DNA from: Hemibagrus wyckioides
Taxonomy: Eukaryota > Chordata > Actinopteri > Siluriformes > Bagridae
Reading direction: 5' to 3'
DNA length: 64,000 nt
Assembly: GCF_019097595.1 (NCBI RefSeq)
Contig: NC_080718.1
Location: 13,558,157 to 13,622,156 of the forward strand
Every line of letters starts with the position of its first letter. Position 1 is the first letter of the stretch. A program made the position numbers and the translations under genes. This document shows positions 1-13,041 of the stretch, piece by piece. The notes beneath the pieces were generated by a model. The model saw nothing but the letters and a program-made list of their open reading frames with translations, had not been told where the DNA came from and did not search any database.

Positions 1-1088
1 GTCTGTACATGTGCACATATGTTGGTATTGTATCCCTAAAAATTCCAGGTGACTCAGCTCAGGTAGGTGCACATGAATGCATTAAAAGAGATCTGAAGTC
101 TAAGCCTTTATCTAAGCCAGATATTTGCCAGGTTTCCCTGTACTGATTGAACCTCCGTGACTGCTCATTACTGTTCACAACGTACAGAATTTATAGCTGA
201 TACAATAAACCACACCTATAAAGAGGAAATAACGCAGACTGACTGAACTTGGTATAGAAAGTCTTGCATTGGGAAAACGACACCATTTTGTTGCCTGCTG
301 CCCTAAGAACAAAGGAATGGGGAAATTTGGCAAAAAATAGAGAATAGAATCTTATCTTGCCCACTTTCGCCAGTGGAGGGGGGGAGAGGGGTTATTTATC
401 TAAAAAAATCAATTGAAAACTAACACCCACACCCCTTCCCCAACATCCCCTACTCACAGCACTGGGAAGTACAGAGTAAAGAGTGAGGTGGCTATAAGAA
501 GTCGGGGTTTGTTTCTGGACGTTTTCCCAGTAGTAAATGCCCCCTTCTCAGGGGCCTCACTGCGGGAAGAGTTTGACTCTCCAAATCACAGGAGAGGAGG
601 AGGGGAAGCATGGTGGGTGGAGGGTTATGGAAGTACAGTACAGTACAGTCTTTATCACTTATACACACACACACACACACACTAGTGACAGCTTTGGCAA
701 TTCCAAGGCATCTGTGCCACAGGTCGTGTGCGAAGCAGAAAGCAAACGTAGGCATCGTCTGTATTGCTTGATCAGCTAGTAAGCGCTACTGACGCCATCG
801 CGAATGAAACAGATCAATCCGAATTAGCTTTAGATTTAGTCCGTAACAGATCAGAGGGCAGACGGGGCTTGCTGTCTGACGAAAGACACAAAAAAGCAAG
901 ACATTATTTCCCGCAGTACTCTCAAACACATGGTGGAGACTTGCTCAAGTCATAATGCAGTGTCTTGTCTCTTTGTGCTCATGGGCCAGAACCAATGATG
1001 AAAGAACCCAAGAAGGCAACAAGGGCAATCAGTTCTGATAATGGAGTCCAGCCTGTTCTTTGGATGAAAAGAACATCCTGAGGCAATA

Positions 1089-1122
<34 letters not shown>

Positions 1123-3356
1123 ACATTTGAACACTTATCCTGAATGAACACTATCTCTATCATTTCATGGTGTTTCTCTAAAAACGTAATATGAGTGCTG
1201 GCTGCAATGGATTTTAATAAAGACAAATAGGAAGGAAGTGAATTGACCGATACATTGAGGTTCAGAGGTCACAGCGCAGGCCACAAGTGGTTTCTACTAT
1301 AGATAGCAGCTAGTGATGTAACTGCAGTACAGAATATCATGGTTATTTATGCTTAAAATGGTTATGGCAGTGAGAAAAATGAAACGAGCAAACATTTCTG
1401 CTCACGGTCAGAGTCGCTAACACGAGACTAAACCAATCGGAAGCGATTAGTGATCTTTTGTAAAAATGTCTTGTTTGGATCTAACATCTAAGCAAACAAC
1501 CTAATTAGCATTTATATAATACACTTATTATGTTGGAATAGATCCCGCAAATGATTTCTCTATATCATGACATGCAATACACTTAAAAAATGGAATTTTC
1601 TCATTCTGTTTGTTTCTTTCTATTAGTAAGCATCATGTCTTTAGTAAAAAATGTCAATACTATAAGCATAATCATCTTGAATTCACTGCCATCACAAAAG
1701 TAAGGAACGAAACGTGAGAATAATAAAACATGACATGGCATGTTGTTATAGGATAATAATCAGTGCCTGGATGCTGGGATGCAGAGTTACTGTTGCCACC
1801 CCGAAGTCGGTTCTTCTCAACAACACAGTTTGACGCCACAGTTTGTCAAATTTTCATTTACTAACGAACATGTTTGTAACTGTTTAGAGTAACATTTAAT
1901 TGCTTATGAGCAACTGCAAAGCAAAATCGAGTCCTGATATTATTTACATTAACAGCAGCCATTTACTCTAGGGTCGTTCCCTAACAATAGATAATAAGCT
2001 GTAAGTTTATAATTGCTTATTAACGAAGACAATAAAAAAGCTGTAAAGAAAAGCAGCTTTTCAAGTCATATCTACTTATGTATCTACAGAAATGTTAACG
2101 TTAACAACGAGCAAAATAATATAAACCTATGGTCTGAATTATAGCTGGGTTTTTTTCAGTATGACAAAATTAAACACCAGTGACTACACAACACCCAACA
2201 GGTCATCTATGTAAAAGCTCAGGACAAATACGAGGAAGATGCCCTTGACAGAACTGCTCAATGCTTCCTCAGGCAGTGTGAAATTGAAAAGTGACATTCC
2301 TGTGGCGTATGAATTGCCATCATCATCATCATGTGACAATCACATTTATTTTGACGTGACCTCTCTGAGGGCCTGAACAAAGCACCCTCACTTCTTGGCC
2401 TCTGGAGAGCCCAGGACAGAGGATGCATCTGGCCTCCATTGTGGAAGTCCTTTAAAGAGCTCCAGCAATTAGGAGCCTTACAGAGGTCAGCCATGCAAAA
2501 AGAAACCAAACCGAGCTCTATTAAAGAAGCGCTTTCAAAAACCCGCTCTTTATTTTCTTTTCTCAAAGCACTGATTTTTTTTTTTTAATTAAAAAATCTT
2601 TTTTTCTCTTTAAATCCTGTTATTTCACTAACAACTGCTTATTAATTGTCAAAATATTAGGCTTAAAAGAGCCAGGCAGGACTAAAAGCCTGGTCGTGTT
2701 TGTGCTGCTAGCCTTGACCCACAGCTCTGGCAGTGCGCATACGCCATGCAGGTTCACTGGGTTCGTTCTCGCCATTTGCATATTCTTAAAAAGACAGGCA
2801 CCACATTTCCGATTCAACACAAGCCAGGGTGAAAGATAATATTTACATGCTTATACCATTTGGTCCTGGAATCCAGAGCAAGAGATAAGCTTATCAGCAT
2901 TGCTTAAATCAACAACAACTGCACTAAAAGACATATTTTCCCCCAAAAACTCTGACATACAGCAGAAGATATATCACTACTGTGCAGCCTGTTGCTTTAA
3001 ACAGACACAGGAAAAAAAGAACGGATAATCAACCAGCATGTAACATCTAAACTTTTGAACAGTTTTATGCAAAATGGCAGCAGACAGTTTGAAAGAAACT
3101 GCAGCAGAGACACTGAAACAGGAAATACTTTGAGCATGCGGCGATCCCCTGCGATTACATACAGTCAAACAAGTCTACTTTTTTTTCCTGCGGACTCCAG
3201 CGAACGCCTGAGCTCCCTCCTCTCCGAGCTGAAAGAGATGGGTTTCCTTTAAGCCACCAAGAGCAGATGGTCCATAACAAGTCTCCTGGAAATACCTGAA
3301 GTCAGCATAATTCCTCCCCCTGCAAAGTCTACTCAAATCTGCACGCTGTCTCCCCC

Positions 3357-3381
3357 CACACACACATGCACACACACACAT

Positions 3382-3421
<40 letters not shown>

Positions 3422-3447
3422 TCACACACACACACACACACACACAC
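3357..3447. repeat. (CA)n microsatellite
   Basis: About 90 bases of nearly pure CA with a few interruptions. Open frames here are repeat artefacts. Confidence 0.95.
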
Positions 3448-4665
3448 CCGGCGCTATCAACAACAAACAACCCAGCCGACCTACCCATGCACGCCTGCGC
3501 TCAGCACTTTAAATCCAACGTGTGTCTCTCAGGCTTTTTTTCCCTTGCCCCCACTCTCGGGTTAGAGGAGACCACTCAAAAAAAAAAAAAAAAAAGAGCA
3601 AGGAAAAAAATAGAAAGCATGAACATTTCTTTGTCTGGGAATTCAGGGTCAGGTGGTTGTCGACAGGAATTCTGGTTGGCTAGAGAGGACTTGCAAAGTG
3701 TTGGCAGGCAGCCAGGAGGCCGTCTTGCAAGGAGCTCTGGAAACTTGCTGCAAACCTCATCTTCACCCTTATATCCATAGCACTGGTTTCACTGATTTCC
3801 ACAGTAGAGAGGAGGGATGGTGAGAAGTAAAGACGGAAAAGGGGTGGGAAAGAAGAATCGGCTGTAAATTTGCACGCTTGTTTAAATGAAAACATGTTTG
3901 ACTTCACTCACATCCTCGATTCTTTTGCTACTTTTACACCTTAAATGCTACAGTAACAAAGATCAACTCGCTACACAGGTAACTCTTAACTGGGAAGAAG
4001 ACACTTCCAGTCAGTTTGAACTGCACAAATGCATGACGACACAGAGCTTTGGAAAACAAGCGGAACAATGTCCTAATATATGGGCTCCTCTACGAAATGC
4101 TTACCCAGAGACACAGGGAGGAAACATACCCTGACTTGACCCGATGCTTAATTCCAAGCATCCATGTGGGTGACTGCTCCACTGGAATGTTACGATGATC
4201 ACGAGACAACTGCGTATCCTGCTAATTTGGCAATATTTTCAGCTTCCCTGACATTTTTATGGCTTCTCTTTGGTCCTGCTTGGACAAAGGGCAAAGGGGG
4301 TAGGGGAAAAGGCTTTGGGGAAAGGGGGGGCATTCATCCAATAGTAGGCCCCATTTTGGTTGCCATGAAGACCAAAAATTATGTAACACAGAGGCTTTGA
4401 CTGTACCCTACATTACTAGAAGGAGTAATGTCTCTTGCCAGCAAAAGACTGGAAAGACATTGGAATGATGCCCTACAAGTGACTGCCTGCAGCTCAAAGA
4501 ACACTGCGTACACCATCATCCTCTCAAAGGAGAAATCTTCCCTGAAAGACTCACTCATTAATATTTGCAGTTTATTATTTAGTACGACAACAACGAGACA
4601 TTTCACTTGCACTTACGTTTCATTAACACCGTTACTACTCTTACTGGCTGTCAGTCGGCGTGTGT

Positions 4666-4679
4666 GTTACCATGGCAAC
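4666..4679. promoter_or_regulatory. RFX X-box-like palindrome in dnmt3a intron
   Basis: GTTACCATGGCAAC fits the X-box (GTNRCC, short spacer, RGYAAC). It lies about 300 bases from a full CRE at 4974-4981 and near a G-rich tract at 4289-4330, inside the long intron that in mammals carries the internal promoter for the short isoform. Confidence 0.4.
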
Positions 4680-4973
4680 AGGCAACGCTTTATCTATCCA
4701 GATGTCACACCGGGAATTACTTCCGATTTACTTCCTATTCTTTTATTTCAGCCTGAAGTAACCTGTGCAGCAGTCCTGACCTAAGTGAGGGGGCGTGGTC
4801 ACCAACGAACTCAGCTATGTAGCGATCTACAAGATGTCCAGAATATTGATTGAGGATAGCAGTACTGAAATCTGTTTGAGGCATATTCCTCATCTGCACA
4901 CTGTCACAAAACAGATTCCAGTGCCTCCTCTTTTATGCTAATACCGCTATCTTCAATCAATGCTCTTGAGCAC

Positions 4974-4981
4974 TGACGTCA
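4974..4981. promoter_or_regulatory. Full CRE palindrome TGACGTCA
   Basis: An exact TGACGTCA (CREB/ATF consensus) in the dnmt3a intron, immediately left of an interspersed repeat copy. An eight-base match alone is weak evidence of function. Confidence 0.3.
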
Positions 4982-5013
4982 ACAAACTATGTCATTACAG
5001 AGTGTGATTTGTG

Positions 5014-5165
5014 CACATGGGCACTGTCGCGCTGGAACAAGATTAGCGCTCTTAATCGCAGGGAAAGAAACGATAAACTACAGCATTCAAAAACTAGATA
5101 TGTTCACGAACTACATCTGGGTGTGAGGGTCTGGTGTCCACATACTTTTGAACATGAAGTGTATT
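5014..5165. repeat. Old interspersed DNA-repeat copy
   Basis: It contains GGCACTGTCGCGCTGGAACA and, at the end, GGTGTCCACATACTTTTG. The same ending recurs at about 17960-17977, so at least two diverged copies of one family lie in the window. This wording is typical of a common non-autonomous fish DNA transposon; the family name was not checked. Confidence 0.5.
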
Positions 5166-6393
5166 TCTATTTAGACATATTTACTGTGTTTCCCACAGAC
5201 AATGGAGATGGCATGTGCATACACTACAGCCTTACATCAGTCAGGAAAAACGACTACAGCAACTTTAACTGGAGCTTATCAGGTGAACACCTTGTAATGA
5301 AAGCTTAATGATGATCAAGTGTCCATTTTTCCCTCTGTGTTATCCACTTAATTCTTTTTCCAATCATTACTCTGTCATCATGGAGGAGAACTAGCATAGA
5401 ACTAGGAAGGAAGGACACATGATGCGTCATGCTGTTATACCAAAATAATAGTGTGAAGTGAAGAAGAAGGCCGTACCCACCACGAAGTGGGTTATTTTCA
5501 TATAAAAACAAGGCCGGAAGTGTTTTATCCCGCAGACAGCCCAACCATTTGCTATCAATTCCAAATATTAATTTATTCATGAACAGCACAACTCCTTATA
5601 GTAATATTTAATGTTACAAAACATCTGTGAGACAAATCAGTGCCTTTCATCACGCTACAGCTGACGCTACTTCCTGTCAGTATGTTACGGCAATTATAAA
5701 CTGTCTTTTGCTCACTAGCCTTCCCTGTATTCTATCTCTTGACGTTAATGAGACTAAAAAAAACCCCGGCTTGTCATGTGACTGGGAAATCAGTCAAACT
5801 CACAAACTCCTTTGTCCTGAAGACATTGCAAAGCTCTAACAACCGAGACTCCTTCCAAAAACGTTCAAGAAATGTCTCCTAACGGAAAGCTTCACCACAT
5901 CATCAACTATACTAGGTTTTTTTTCCATTGATATGATTAGGTGGCTCATCCTTCTATGTGAGCTGTTACTATAGGAGCATTGTTGCACTGTTACAGAAAC
6001 TAAATCAACACCTCCCCTTGGCTTTAGGAATCCAGGAATAATGCAGGGTATGATGTGCTACACAGCTCGATCACTACACAAATCTAATATGCATTAAACA
6101 AGGTTTCACATACAACCAGTAAAAGTGCTCATGAAATAAATGGTACCTTCAGATGAGTCATCAAATACACTTGGCTTTTGTATGTCGTTTTTTTCCTTCA
6201 CTCTCGAGCTCTCTGCTGGAATAGGTTCTAGTGTTGTAACAAACATCTCCGACTTTCAAAGCAGACCTTTAGCCAGGAAGTTACCTTTCCCAAATCCTAA
6301 CCAGCACGGTTAGAGTGAATGTGATCGGGGGATCAGCACTCGTCTGTGTATATGGGTCCGGTGTTCCTACCTCCCTATCTCTCTGGTACTCAC

Positions 6394-6540
6394 CTCCATC
6401 TTCCACTTGGCCAGCAACTCCTCCCTGGTCCTCTTGCTAATGTAATAAGGGTCACCGGCCTGGAACGTTACTCTGGGCATGGGTCTCTGGCGCAGACTGA
6501 TTTCCCAGCCCACTCCCCCACGTAGCCTGCCTCGAGCTCC
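6394..6540 (-). CDS. dnmt3a: dnmt3a exon, ubiquitin-dependent recruitment region
   Basis: The exon is 49 codons, phase 0 at both ends, between acceptor AAACAG and donor GTGAGT. It encodes [40 protein letters not shown] and ELLAKWKME, nearly identical to human DNMT3A1. In mammals this part of the long isoform contacts the nucleosome acidic patch and H2AK119-ubiquitin; that role is known family knowledge, not visible here. It is the last dnmt3a exon I can see. The next human segment (AEKKAKVIAGMN and PWWP) was not found in 1-6393. Confidence 0.95.
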
Positions 6541-9500
6541 CTGTTTAAAGGGACAAATAAAAACAAAAAGAAAAGGAAAAAAAATAACCGCTTGTTTAAT
6601 TCACTCACCTTATCTTTCTGTGCTATCGATAAAAGAGGGAAGGAAGCTGGTGTTTCTGTTTTCTGACAGTGATACGGGAGAATTTGTCTGTTAGAGCTTT
6701 GGGTGTGGGGAGGAAAAAGTCCAGAGAGCTGGGCAGTCCGTAGAGTGTGTGAGCACTCAGACAGGGAGCTATACTTTGTTGGCCTGTCTTCCTATATCCC
6801 GTCAGCCAGCCACTGCTTGCGGAGGAACGGGAATTTCCATTCAACCCGGAGGACCAAGTGTATTTGATATTTCAAATCTAGTAGCCATCAGGGTACCATT
6901 TCTTTCACAACTACCCCATATCAGGAAAATAGCTTCGTAAGTGTTTTTCTAATCATGCAACTAGAACTCTCTTCACTGCAGACAGCATATTGGGAAAAAA
7001 AAACACATAATGTAGTGGACCATATTGTATACATACACATATGTATACAATGTACACGGAAACAATATACACACAGAGATTGAGGACGGATGGACCACAC
7101 CATGAGAGTTCCGTACCTCATTCTTCGAAGTGTCCCCGATCTCCTCCTCCCGGTGCTCGACATCTAAAAAGAAACATAACCGCACAAGAAGAAAAAATTA
7201 CTGCAACAGACCTTGATAGTCTATCCAGACCCTGTCAAACTGGAGATCGATATCTGTTAGGAAGTGAAATGTCTCCCAGTAGCTGTTCTAAGCAATGAAT
7301 ATAGAGATTAACTCTTTCATTAGGGCTTTTCACACCGTGCTTAACCCCGGGTTATTGTCGTTCTTAACCCTGCTTTAACCTCAGGTTAGAGGAACGTGAT
7401 TCACGCTGCGGGGTCAGCGCTGCTTTTTACCGAGGATTATGAAACCCTGCTCTGAAGTGGAGTTAGCACCATTTGCAGTGTTAATCCCGCATTGCGGTGC
7501 CCAAGCGTGTGCGGTGCGAAACAATGTGGTGTTAGTATGTTATGTCTAGATGCTTAGCAACAGACACTTAGAAATTGAAAAGAGCGTGTGCCTCATATCA
7601 CCTGCTTTATACAGTTACAGAAACCCTGTGCATTTTATAAAAAGTAGGAGTAACGTTTGAGTGGAAGGAGAGGGAAACATTTTTTTATTTGTTCACAATT
7701 ACGGTCCATCCTGATCAAGAGAACATTCCATCAAACAGCAAGCAAACATCAAGAAGTCATTCCATACTTAAAAGGAATCTTTAAAAAAAATATAATTTGT
7801 TTCTCTAGTTTTCTTTATTTCGTTTTATCGTCTTATTTCAGTGACGATTAACAGGACGGCATTTTTTTCATCACTGATGTGAAAGTGCGAGTACCAGCGG
7901 CTTTTTTTGAAACAGCCATGTGCTGTGTTTCTACAATCACGTTTACTGCCATTGGAAATTTGCGAATAAGAATGTAAACCTAGGGTTTAGGAATGTTTGG
8001 TGCGAAACATCAGATTATGAATAGCCAGGATTAATTGTTAACCCCAGGTAAAGTATCAGCAGTGTGAAATGTCAAACAAGATAACCCAGGATTCTGTTTA
8101 CCTGGAGTTTACGATCACCCACAGTTAACTATGTGAAGTGTGGCAAGCCCTTTTGTACACATGCACAGTGAAATATTAGAGGATGAAAGACTATTGATTA
8201 AAAGGGCATTGGAGGCAAAAATAAAAGCAGAAGGATGGAGGAAGAAAGTGATAATAGACTAAATTAGCTGTTTATAACAGGATCTGTATTTACCAAATTA
8301 CCCAGGAGTAATACAGGACCGCATTGTTTTTTATAAACTGTTATATTAGTTTATTCTAAAATGACAAGGGTTATGAAGCTATATACCTATTTTTATTGAT
8401 AGTCATATGAAGGTTGTTATACAAGTGGAAACAGCCGCAGTGTAATGTGTTAATTTTGCGTATTGTTAAAATTTGATTTAGATGTGCTTTAAATGGAAAA
8501 AAACAGGCTAAATAATATAATTTACAACAGCACTGCCTGATTGTTTGACGTTAAGCAGAAAAGCCCCATGGTGTGTGTGTGTGTGTTGTAAGCTACAGTA
8601 CATACAGCATTTTGCTGCCTGTAAGCAAAAATTCTTGCCCAGTAACCTTTGAGTTGCTCTGGCATTTTACTGCTCCATTGAGAACATGTGGAAAAGTCAT
8701 CTGCGCACAGTCAGTTTCGTCATACAAGTAAGTAATGGCGTTGCAGTGATTTAAAAAATCGAATTTCAATAATATTCTCCATTACGGAATAAAGTGCCAC
8801 TTCATGTATTCTCATTATAATGTTCTTTTTGTGAGGTTACGGTTGTTCGGTCCAAATCTATATCATTCAGAGCTGAGTGTGTGCCAGACACAGGCTCGAA
8901 TGACAAATGAGCAATGAGGGTCGTTAACGTTTTGGGGCTCCTGGCGGCATATTCTGAAGTGTCAGGCTACCTGGATGGAAGACGGTATAGTCTCGATGCC
9001 TGAGACAAGGAAAGTGTGTGACTCAGAAGGTTGTGGTTGAGGCTGAAGGAAGCGGGAGGTTAGGGAGTGTGAGCCAGAGTGGTGATGAGTATGGAGGGAG
9101 GCCAGGTTTACTTTGGCTTTACTCACACCCCTGACCCTACATCTCATCGTGCTGAGGCTCCACAGCTGCGTGCTATTAGCCCTGTCCCTCCCTACCCCCA
9201 CTGCCTGCTGCACACTAACCTTAACTCCTAGCGTACAGAGACTCGGGCTCGGGCTGAACACATCTGCAGCTAGCTGACTCGTAAAAGCCAAACTTTTATA
9301 TTCCACAAAGGTCTGTCGCAAACTAAGGATTGGGAAATTCTGTATGCAGTTGCCTGGAGAAATGCTGAAGCAGCATCAGATATGTTCATGTAAAGTTGCT
9401 CACAGTATGCCATAAACATTTCTCAGGCAAATCTCAAGAAAACTAAATTCTGGACAATCTCACAAAATGCACTAAATTCGGGACAATCTCACAAAATGCA

Positions 9501-12500
9501 CATAATCACGCAGCAAAATGTATACATTTTGGGAAAGCACATATTGGTTGTACTGCTGATATATCTTTATGTGAGCATTTGCATACATATGTGTTTATGA
9601 GCCTTGAAATATTGTTTTAAAATGCTAAGCAATCACAAGGATCACAAGCTATGATTATTCTCCCTCCTCGAAATTGATTTACACTCCTCACATCTTTGTT
9701 TGTGGAAGGACATTGTTCGCTCCTAAAAGCAACTTTGTTTTGACTGGAATGAGAAAGACAGGCAGGGGGTAACGAGAGGCTACGATTTCTACTGACCTGA
9801 AACACTAGCAGGGCTATTATGGTGATTCATGATTCATGAGCAATAAGACATAGTCTTAAGAAGAGCATGGGAAACCTGTGAAGGACGGCCAACCTCAGTG
9901 GAGCTCATTAAATTTACACCTCCAACCTGACACATAAATATCAAATCCCTTTTCCCAGGTTCATTTTCGAAAGTTCCACTGTTATACAGCCCTAATTGCT
10001 GTTTGACTTATGCGTGAGTATAGATGCTCGGCTATTGCTGACTTCAGAAGCTGTAAAATGAATATCTTTCTTGAAGATATATTTTTTTTCAAAGTTTTAC
10101 TATTAGGCATGTCAGAGTTATTACATAATTGACTCATTTGACGTGTTTGTTATTAATCATTAAATTCAACAATTTTACACTTCCATATAAACATATTTAG
10201 TCAGTGAACAAAATGTTCAGTCGTAATTACAGAAAAATAGTGTTTTAATTAGAAATCTGGATAAATGAGAGGAAATATAACAAGTACAGCCAGTAGGTTT
10301 CAGTTAGAGGACAGGATCACTCACTGCAATGTAGGTAAGAGACAAAGAGCGAAATAGAGAAGGACAGACAGATAATGACTTACTCTGAATTCTGTTTTAA
10401 AATAAACTATCCAGTAATAATTATCATGCCTAACATAACATAAAGCAAAAAAAAAAACACAGATAAACACAGTGACTCACGCTTCTTGCCCTCACATGTT
10501 TGTGCTGTCTTTACTCATACATCTGTCTCCATAATTACCTGATGACTTGATAATTGCCTGAGAAATTGAATCCGATATGTTTTAAATGGGGGAAAATGTA
10601 CAGAACAGACGGAGCAGTATGAGATGCACTGGATGGCCCTTAGATATATCACCATTTCTGTTCGTCAAATATTTATTTAACAGTCTGCTGGTACTCCCAG
10701 ATGTACTATTCTTTAGGTATCGGTGATAGATTTAGCTATCCTACACAGCCTAAACGCAAACCCACATGCAAGCAAAAGACATTGTTTCCTGCCTGACTTG
10801 TGCCCAGCTACTAACAGACATCTCAATCATCTCTCCTCTCTCACCCACTCACACACTCACTTTCTCTGACAATGGGAAGAAATGACTACATAACCGGTTA
10901 CTGAGGCAGAGGAGGAGTCTTTTCCACTGCAGAGGTCAGCAGGTTCATGAGTGTAGCTGATACAGTATGCTGAGCTGAGATCCTTCCTCTGCTTTCCAGA
11001 AGAATGCCATAAAAACTGTATTAAAATATTCGGATACTTAGAAATGTACATTGAAGCATCATGCATTTCACACTTGAATTGGTTTGGAATAAGATACTGA
11101 AGGCTGTTCTTTCAGGAAACATCAAAGTATGCATGACAATGTTTTTGAGATCCAAACAGGTGTGGATCAGTGTTTCAGGAAATAACACACAGGCGGATGT
11201 TGTGATCCAGACCTACAAGCTGAACATGCTTTCCATATGCCTAAACTGGATGATGGTTTTATCATCCAATCCATATTAGGACCATTTTAATATGCATAAT
11301 TCAATAGACTATGGATAGTAAACCAAATTATCAGGCTCGCAAGTCACATGGTCATGCTGTAGGGTGATGTGTGATATTTTTTGTAACGTCTCCATATTCT
11401 CAATAATCTAAAAATATTTACAGCTGGAAAATGAGCCAGATTTTGAAAATACATGTCACATACTGCATTCCCATGTGACTTCCAAGCGTTTGGGATGTGG
11501 TAGCTTAGTGATTAAGGTGCCTGATCAGAAGGTTGCAAGATTGAATCCCAGGTCAACCAAGCTGCCACTGCTGGAGCTTTGAGCAAGGTCCTTAACCCTC
11601 AATTGCTCAGTTGCATGAAAAAATACAATGTAAATTGTTCAGGATAAGGGCATCTGCCAAATGCCAGAAATGTAAATGTTAGTAGAGGTAAGTTTCATGA
11701 ACCTATTTTAAATCATACGTCATGCACTAAATGAATGCATGAATAAGTTTGATATATGCAAAATGCACTGGTGCAGAACGGCGCACACAGAGCATCTGAA
11801 TGAAAGTTTGACACATCGCTTTGTAACATACACCTGTGACAGAATATTGAAAATCAACGTATAAAAGATTGCATGTGATTTTTTTTTCATGAGAATGAAC
11901 AACACCACATTTTTAAATAGGTACATTATTTGCCGTAGATTATATAAATTATACAGATAGTCACCATACACCTCCATGGGAATGTGTTGTTACTACAGAA
12001 ACAATAACATTAAACCAAGCAGATTAATATCAACTTGTGATTTGAATTACAGCTTGCACTAATGTCAGAGCTCGTAATAGAAAATTAAGCAACTGACCAA
12101 TCAGATCTGAGAATTCTACATATACTATAAACTGTACACTGTAAAATGTAAATATGCACGATTTATATACATTCAAATGTCTTACTACAGACACACAGAG
12201 CAACAGGCAGACGGACGGACGGAAAGAGGCAGCGCTATTTCTCGCCTGAAAGACAAGCCGATCCTCATGCAAGTGCTCAAGCTGTCATTTTCTCCTTCTG
12301 CTGTGGTGCTACATCATAATACTCTACAGGTAGGTTCAGCTTGATTCGGCAGTTGTGTAACACCTTTTTTTTAAAGACTGGTTATTTGTTATTAAAAGCT
12401 AGACCTCTGCAGTTTTGGTTGAAATGTGCAATTTCAGTTGTATTGCATTTATTGCTCCATGTCTAATGGCTGCTATTCAGTATATATAAAGTCTAGGTTA

Positions 12501-12967
12501 AAAGGCTGATGCAGGGCCAGGGATTAAATAACTATTTTATCTATTTGGGATATGGTGTGTGTGCACTGGGTGAATGAGTGCATACTGTGTTTTGGGAGTA
12601 CTGTGTAAGTGGCTTGGGCAGAGTGCCATCCACCTGGCACAGTCCCTGCTGAGACAGGGGCCATAACACAGCGCTGCTGTCTCTCCATGCACTGCACCCA
12701 CCCAGGGCAGGTTGCCAGGAGACAGCTGTCTCCCTGGGCTTTATTTACTGCTCTCATCAAGGTCATAGCCTGCTCTGGCCAGGAAATATGGTGAGAGAGA
12801 GAGATAGAGAGAGTGTGTCGAGGGCAAGGAGGTCTGACTGACAGCAGGATCATCTTGTTGCAAAAGCTTTACTCCACCTGAGAAAATAGATTCACACTCT
12901 AAAGCTGTAAAACTTAATCTGTTTATTTGCCTGTTAATCATACTATATTTATCTATCAATCTATATC

Positions 12968-13041
<74 letters not shown>

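Larger units (their letters stand above)
1..6393. other. dnmt3a intron downstream of the recruitment-region exon
   Basis: No exon could be supported. The stretch holds (CA)n tracts at 663-682, 1091-1120 and 3357-3447, poly-A runs, a G-rich tract at 4289-4330, the X-box and CRE motifs, and an old interspersed repeat near 5014-5165. If gene structure is conserved, this intron ends at the exon before PWWP, left of the window, and may contain the promoter of a Dnmt3a2-like short isoform. Confidence 0.6.

Noticed and set aside
3175..3447. Cys/Val repeat protein
   Set aside because: Read through a (CA)n microsatellite.
3487..3780. A coding exon or short-isoform start near 3.5-3.8 kb
   Set aside because: A TATA-like ATATAAG and an open frame are present, but there is no similarity to Dnmt3a2 and no in-phase donor could be defended.
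11490..11560. A tRNA gene
   Set aside because: A- and B-box-like motifs are present but the stem structure is degraded and a SINE body follows.
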